Shown piece after piece: positions 63,061 through 64,000 of a DNA stretch of 64,000 nt. The stretch's first letter is position 1. The number at the start of each line of letters is the position of its first letter. Location: contig JBBHKE010000135.1 of assembly GCA_037447655.1 (NCBI GenBank), positions 1-64,000 on the forward strand, written 5' to 3'. Under the pieces are notes generated by a model. The model was not told where the DNA came from, did no database searches, and saw only the letters and a list, made by a program, of their open reading frames with translations. The position numbers were made by a program, and so were the translations under genes. The DNA is from Zygnema cylindricum. Lineage: Eukaryota > Streptophyta > Zygnematophyceae > Zygnematales > Zygnemataceae.

Positions 63061-63484
63061 CAAGTATCTCTATTGGCGATGTGTATCGTATCGGTTGCGC
63101 CACTATCCCAAATGGCGATGCAATTTTTGAATCGGTATTTGCATGTTCTCTGATATTTGTTGAAATATCCAATACGTCAAACACCTCAATTTTACTAGTT
63201 GGATGGACGGGTAGCGTGTCATATTTTTGTGCTTTTACGATTCGTATATATGGATGACAAATTTCTAAAGAATTACAATTTAAGTACTTCACTGTGTATC
63301 GTTATTAGTGTTAATGTTTTTTTTGCCTCTTAAAAATTATTTTCTCTGTACACGCGGTTGCGATTCAAATCGAAGATTCCCACCATCCGATAGGTGGTCC
63401 CAATTTGAAAATCGGACAAGTGTGTACAGTGTAAAGATTTTCTTGATTAACACTAACGATACTTTTGCATTTAACCGCAACTTT

Positions 63485-64000
63485 AGTCATGTAACTTTGT
63501 TTTTAGCGAAGAGTCTCCGTACTACTTTTAGAGCATTTTTATGTAAAAAAATCAAATCGTTACTTTGGATTATGACGGATGTAGACGTGGGTGTAATTTG
63601 TGACGGTTGTAGACGACTACAAAACTCGCGACAATTGATTACGTCTAAAAAATAGCGACGATTGTAGAGACGTCTACAGTAGCTATGTGTAACATTGTAG
63701 ATGTTTAGGGATTGCGACTTTTTAACGCCACGCTCAAATTATGACAGCGTCGACGTCACAAATTCTAAAACTTTCCGCCATGGTTTTCCGATTTTGTTTT
63801 TTGGTCGTTTCTCACTCTATTTGCCATCAAAATACGCCCAAATATAGTAAAAATAAATCATTTTTAGAGATCTTTCATTTGATACCATAATAGACATTTT
63901 TCATTGCAATAATTGTAAGATAGACGCGATAATGGGAGAGGGAGAGATATAGAGGCGCTTTCACAACCTTCGCTTTTGCGAAATGGCGTCCGTTGGTCGA
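63485..64000. repeat. H1-related element, cut by the window edge
   Basis: Resembles the complement of the H1 interior (50042-50999): CATGTAAC..TTTAGCG, GACGGTTGTAGACG, CATTGTAGATGTTTAGGG, CCGCCATGGTTTTCCGATTTTGTTTTTT, GATCTTTCATTTGATACC. Diverged; the right end is outside the window. Confidence 0.65.

Larger units (their letters stand above)
61361..63250. mobile_element. Foldback element with about 500-bp inverted arms
   Basis: The left arm (about 61361-61880) and the right arm (about 62750-63250) are inverted copies: AAAATTGAGGTRTTTGA, GAACATGCAAATAC, AAATTGCATCGCCATTTGGGATAG, AATAGAGATACTTGCTCC, then a pyrimidine tract, ACGT/CGC..TTTTTAGGGTAAA, GACGTCGGATCCCTTTTCC and TTTCC..TACGGAATTTTGT-like words, all found complemented on the right. 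The middle (61880-62750) is non-coding AT-rich DNA. No transposase seen. Confidence 0.82.

Overview
This window is a repeat landfill from a nuclear genome with no convincing host gene. It is packed with Ty1/copia LTR retrotransposons (order GAG-PR-INT-RT-RNase H), solo LTRs and MITE-like DNA elements. The retroelements carry a primer site complementary to the anticodon arm of the plant-type initiator-Met tRNA (my recollection of that tRNA, not a search), so a land plant or close streptophyte is the best guess; I cannot resolve the species. All comparisons were made by eye. Family letters A-F are my own labels, based on LTR ends: A = TGTAGAA...GAGTTGCA, B = TGTTGAAATTTAAG...TTTCA, C = TGTTGAAATCACTAG...GAATTGCA, D = TGTTAAAA...TTTCA, E = TGTTG...CAACA, F = a separate lineage.

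Layout of the left two thirds. 1-5528: plus-strand family A element F1, cut by the window edge, with a solo LTR E inside its 3' LTR. 5529-6477: spacer. 6478-21818: minus-strand family C element R1, the oldest host here, interrupted by a solo LTR B (7077-8386), a complete family B deletion derivative F5 (9559-13644), a full-length minus-strand family A element R2 (14677-21120), and broken off by the plus-strand family F element F2 (about 21819-27251). 27252-27724 and 34046-35187: unidentified flanks around R3 (27725-34045), a full-length minus-strand family C element. 35188-39017: F3, a 5'-truncated element with a family D LTR, entered by the family A element F4 (39018-44634). 44635-49116: joined LTR fragments (E, B, C) and the 5' part of a minus-strand family B element R4.

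Layout of the right third. 49381-51411 is a solo LTR D carrying a 958-bp Harbinger/Tourist-like element. From 52262 onward the DNA is mostly MITEs: a TIR element, a three-level nest (a 723-bp Harbinger-like element in a TA-flanked MITE in a second TA-flanked MITE), tandem-adjacent GGGTGAA-type elements, and a roughly 1.9-kb foldback element with 500-bp arms containing long pyrimidine/purine tracts. A 10-base N gap lies at 55247-55256.

How it fits together. Each retroelement once encoded its own replication proteins; every copy is now broken by stops, frameshifts or deletions. Five complete insertions have a recognisable 5-bp target duplication (TCATG, CTACA, ATGTT and ACGTG exact; GGTAG/AGTAG with one mismatch), and R2 has CTGTG/CTGTC, which allows relative dating: C and D elements are hosts, A and B elements are the invaders. 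Points shared across families that deserve attention: (1) the gag reading frame appears to start inside the last 20 nt of the LTR and run through the tRNA primer site; (2) priming appears to be by the initiator tRNA anticodon arm; (3) U3 carries an antisense tRNA-like segment with A and B boxes and two covarying hairpins; (4) an in-frame TAG in gag is shared by two family A copies.
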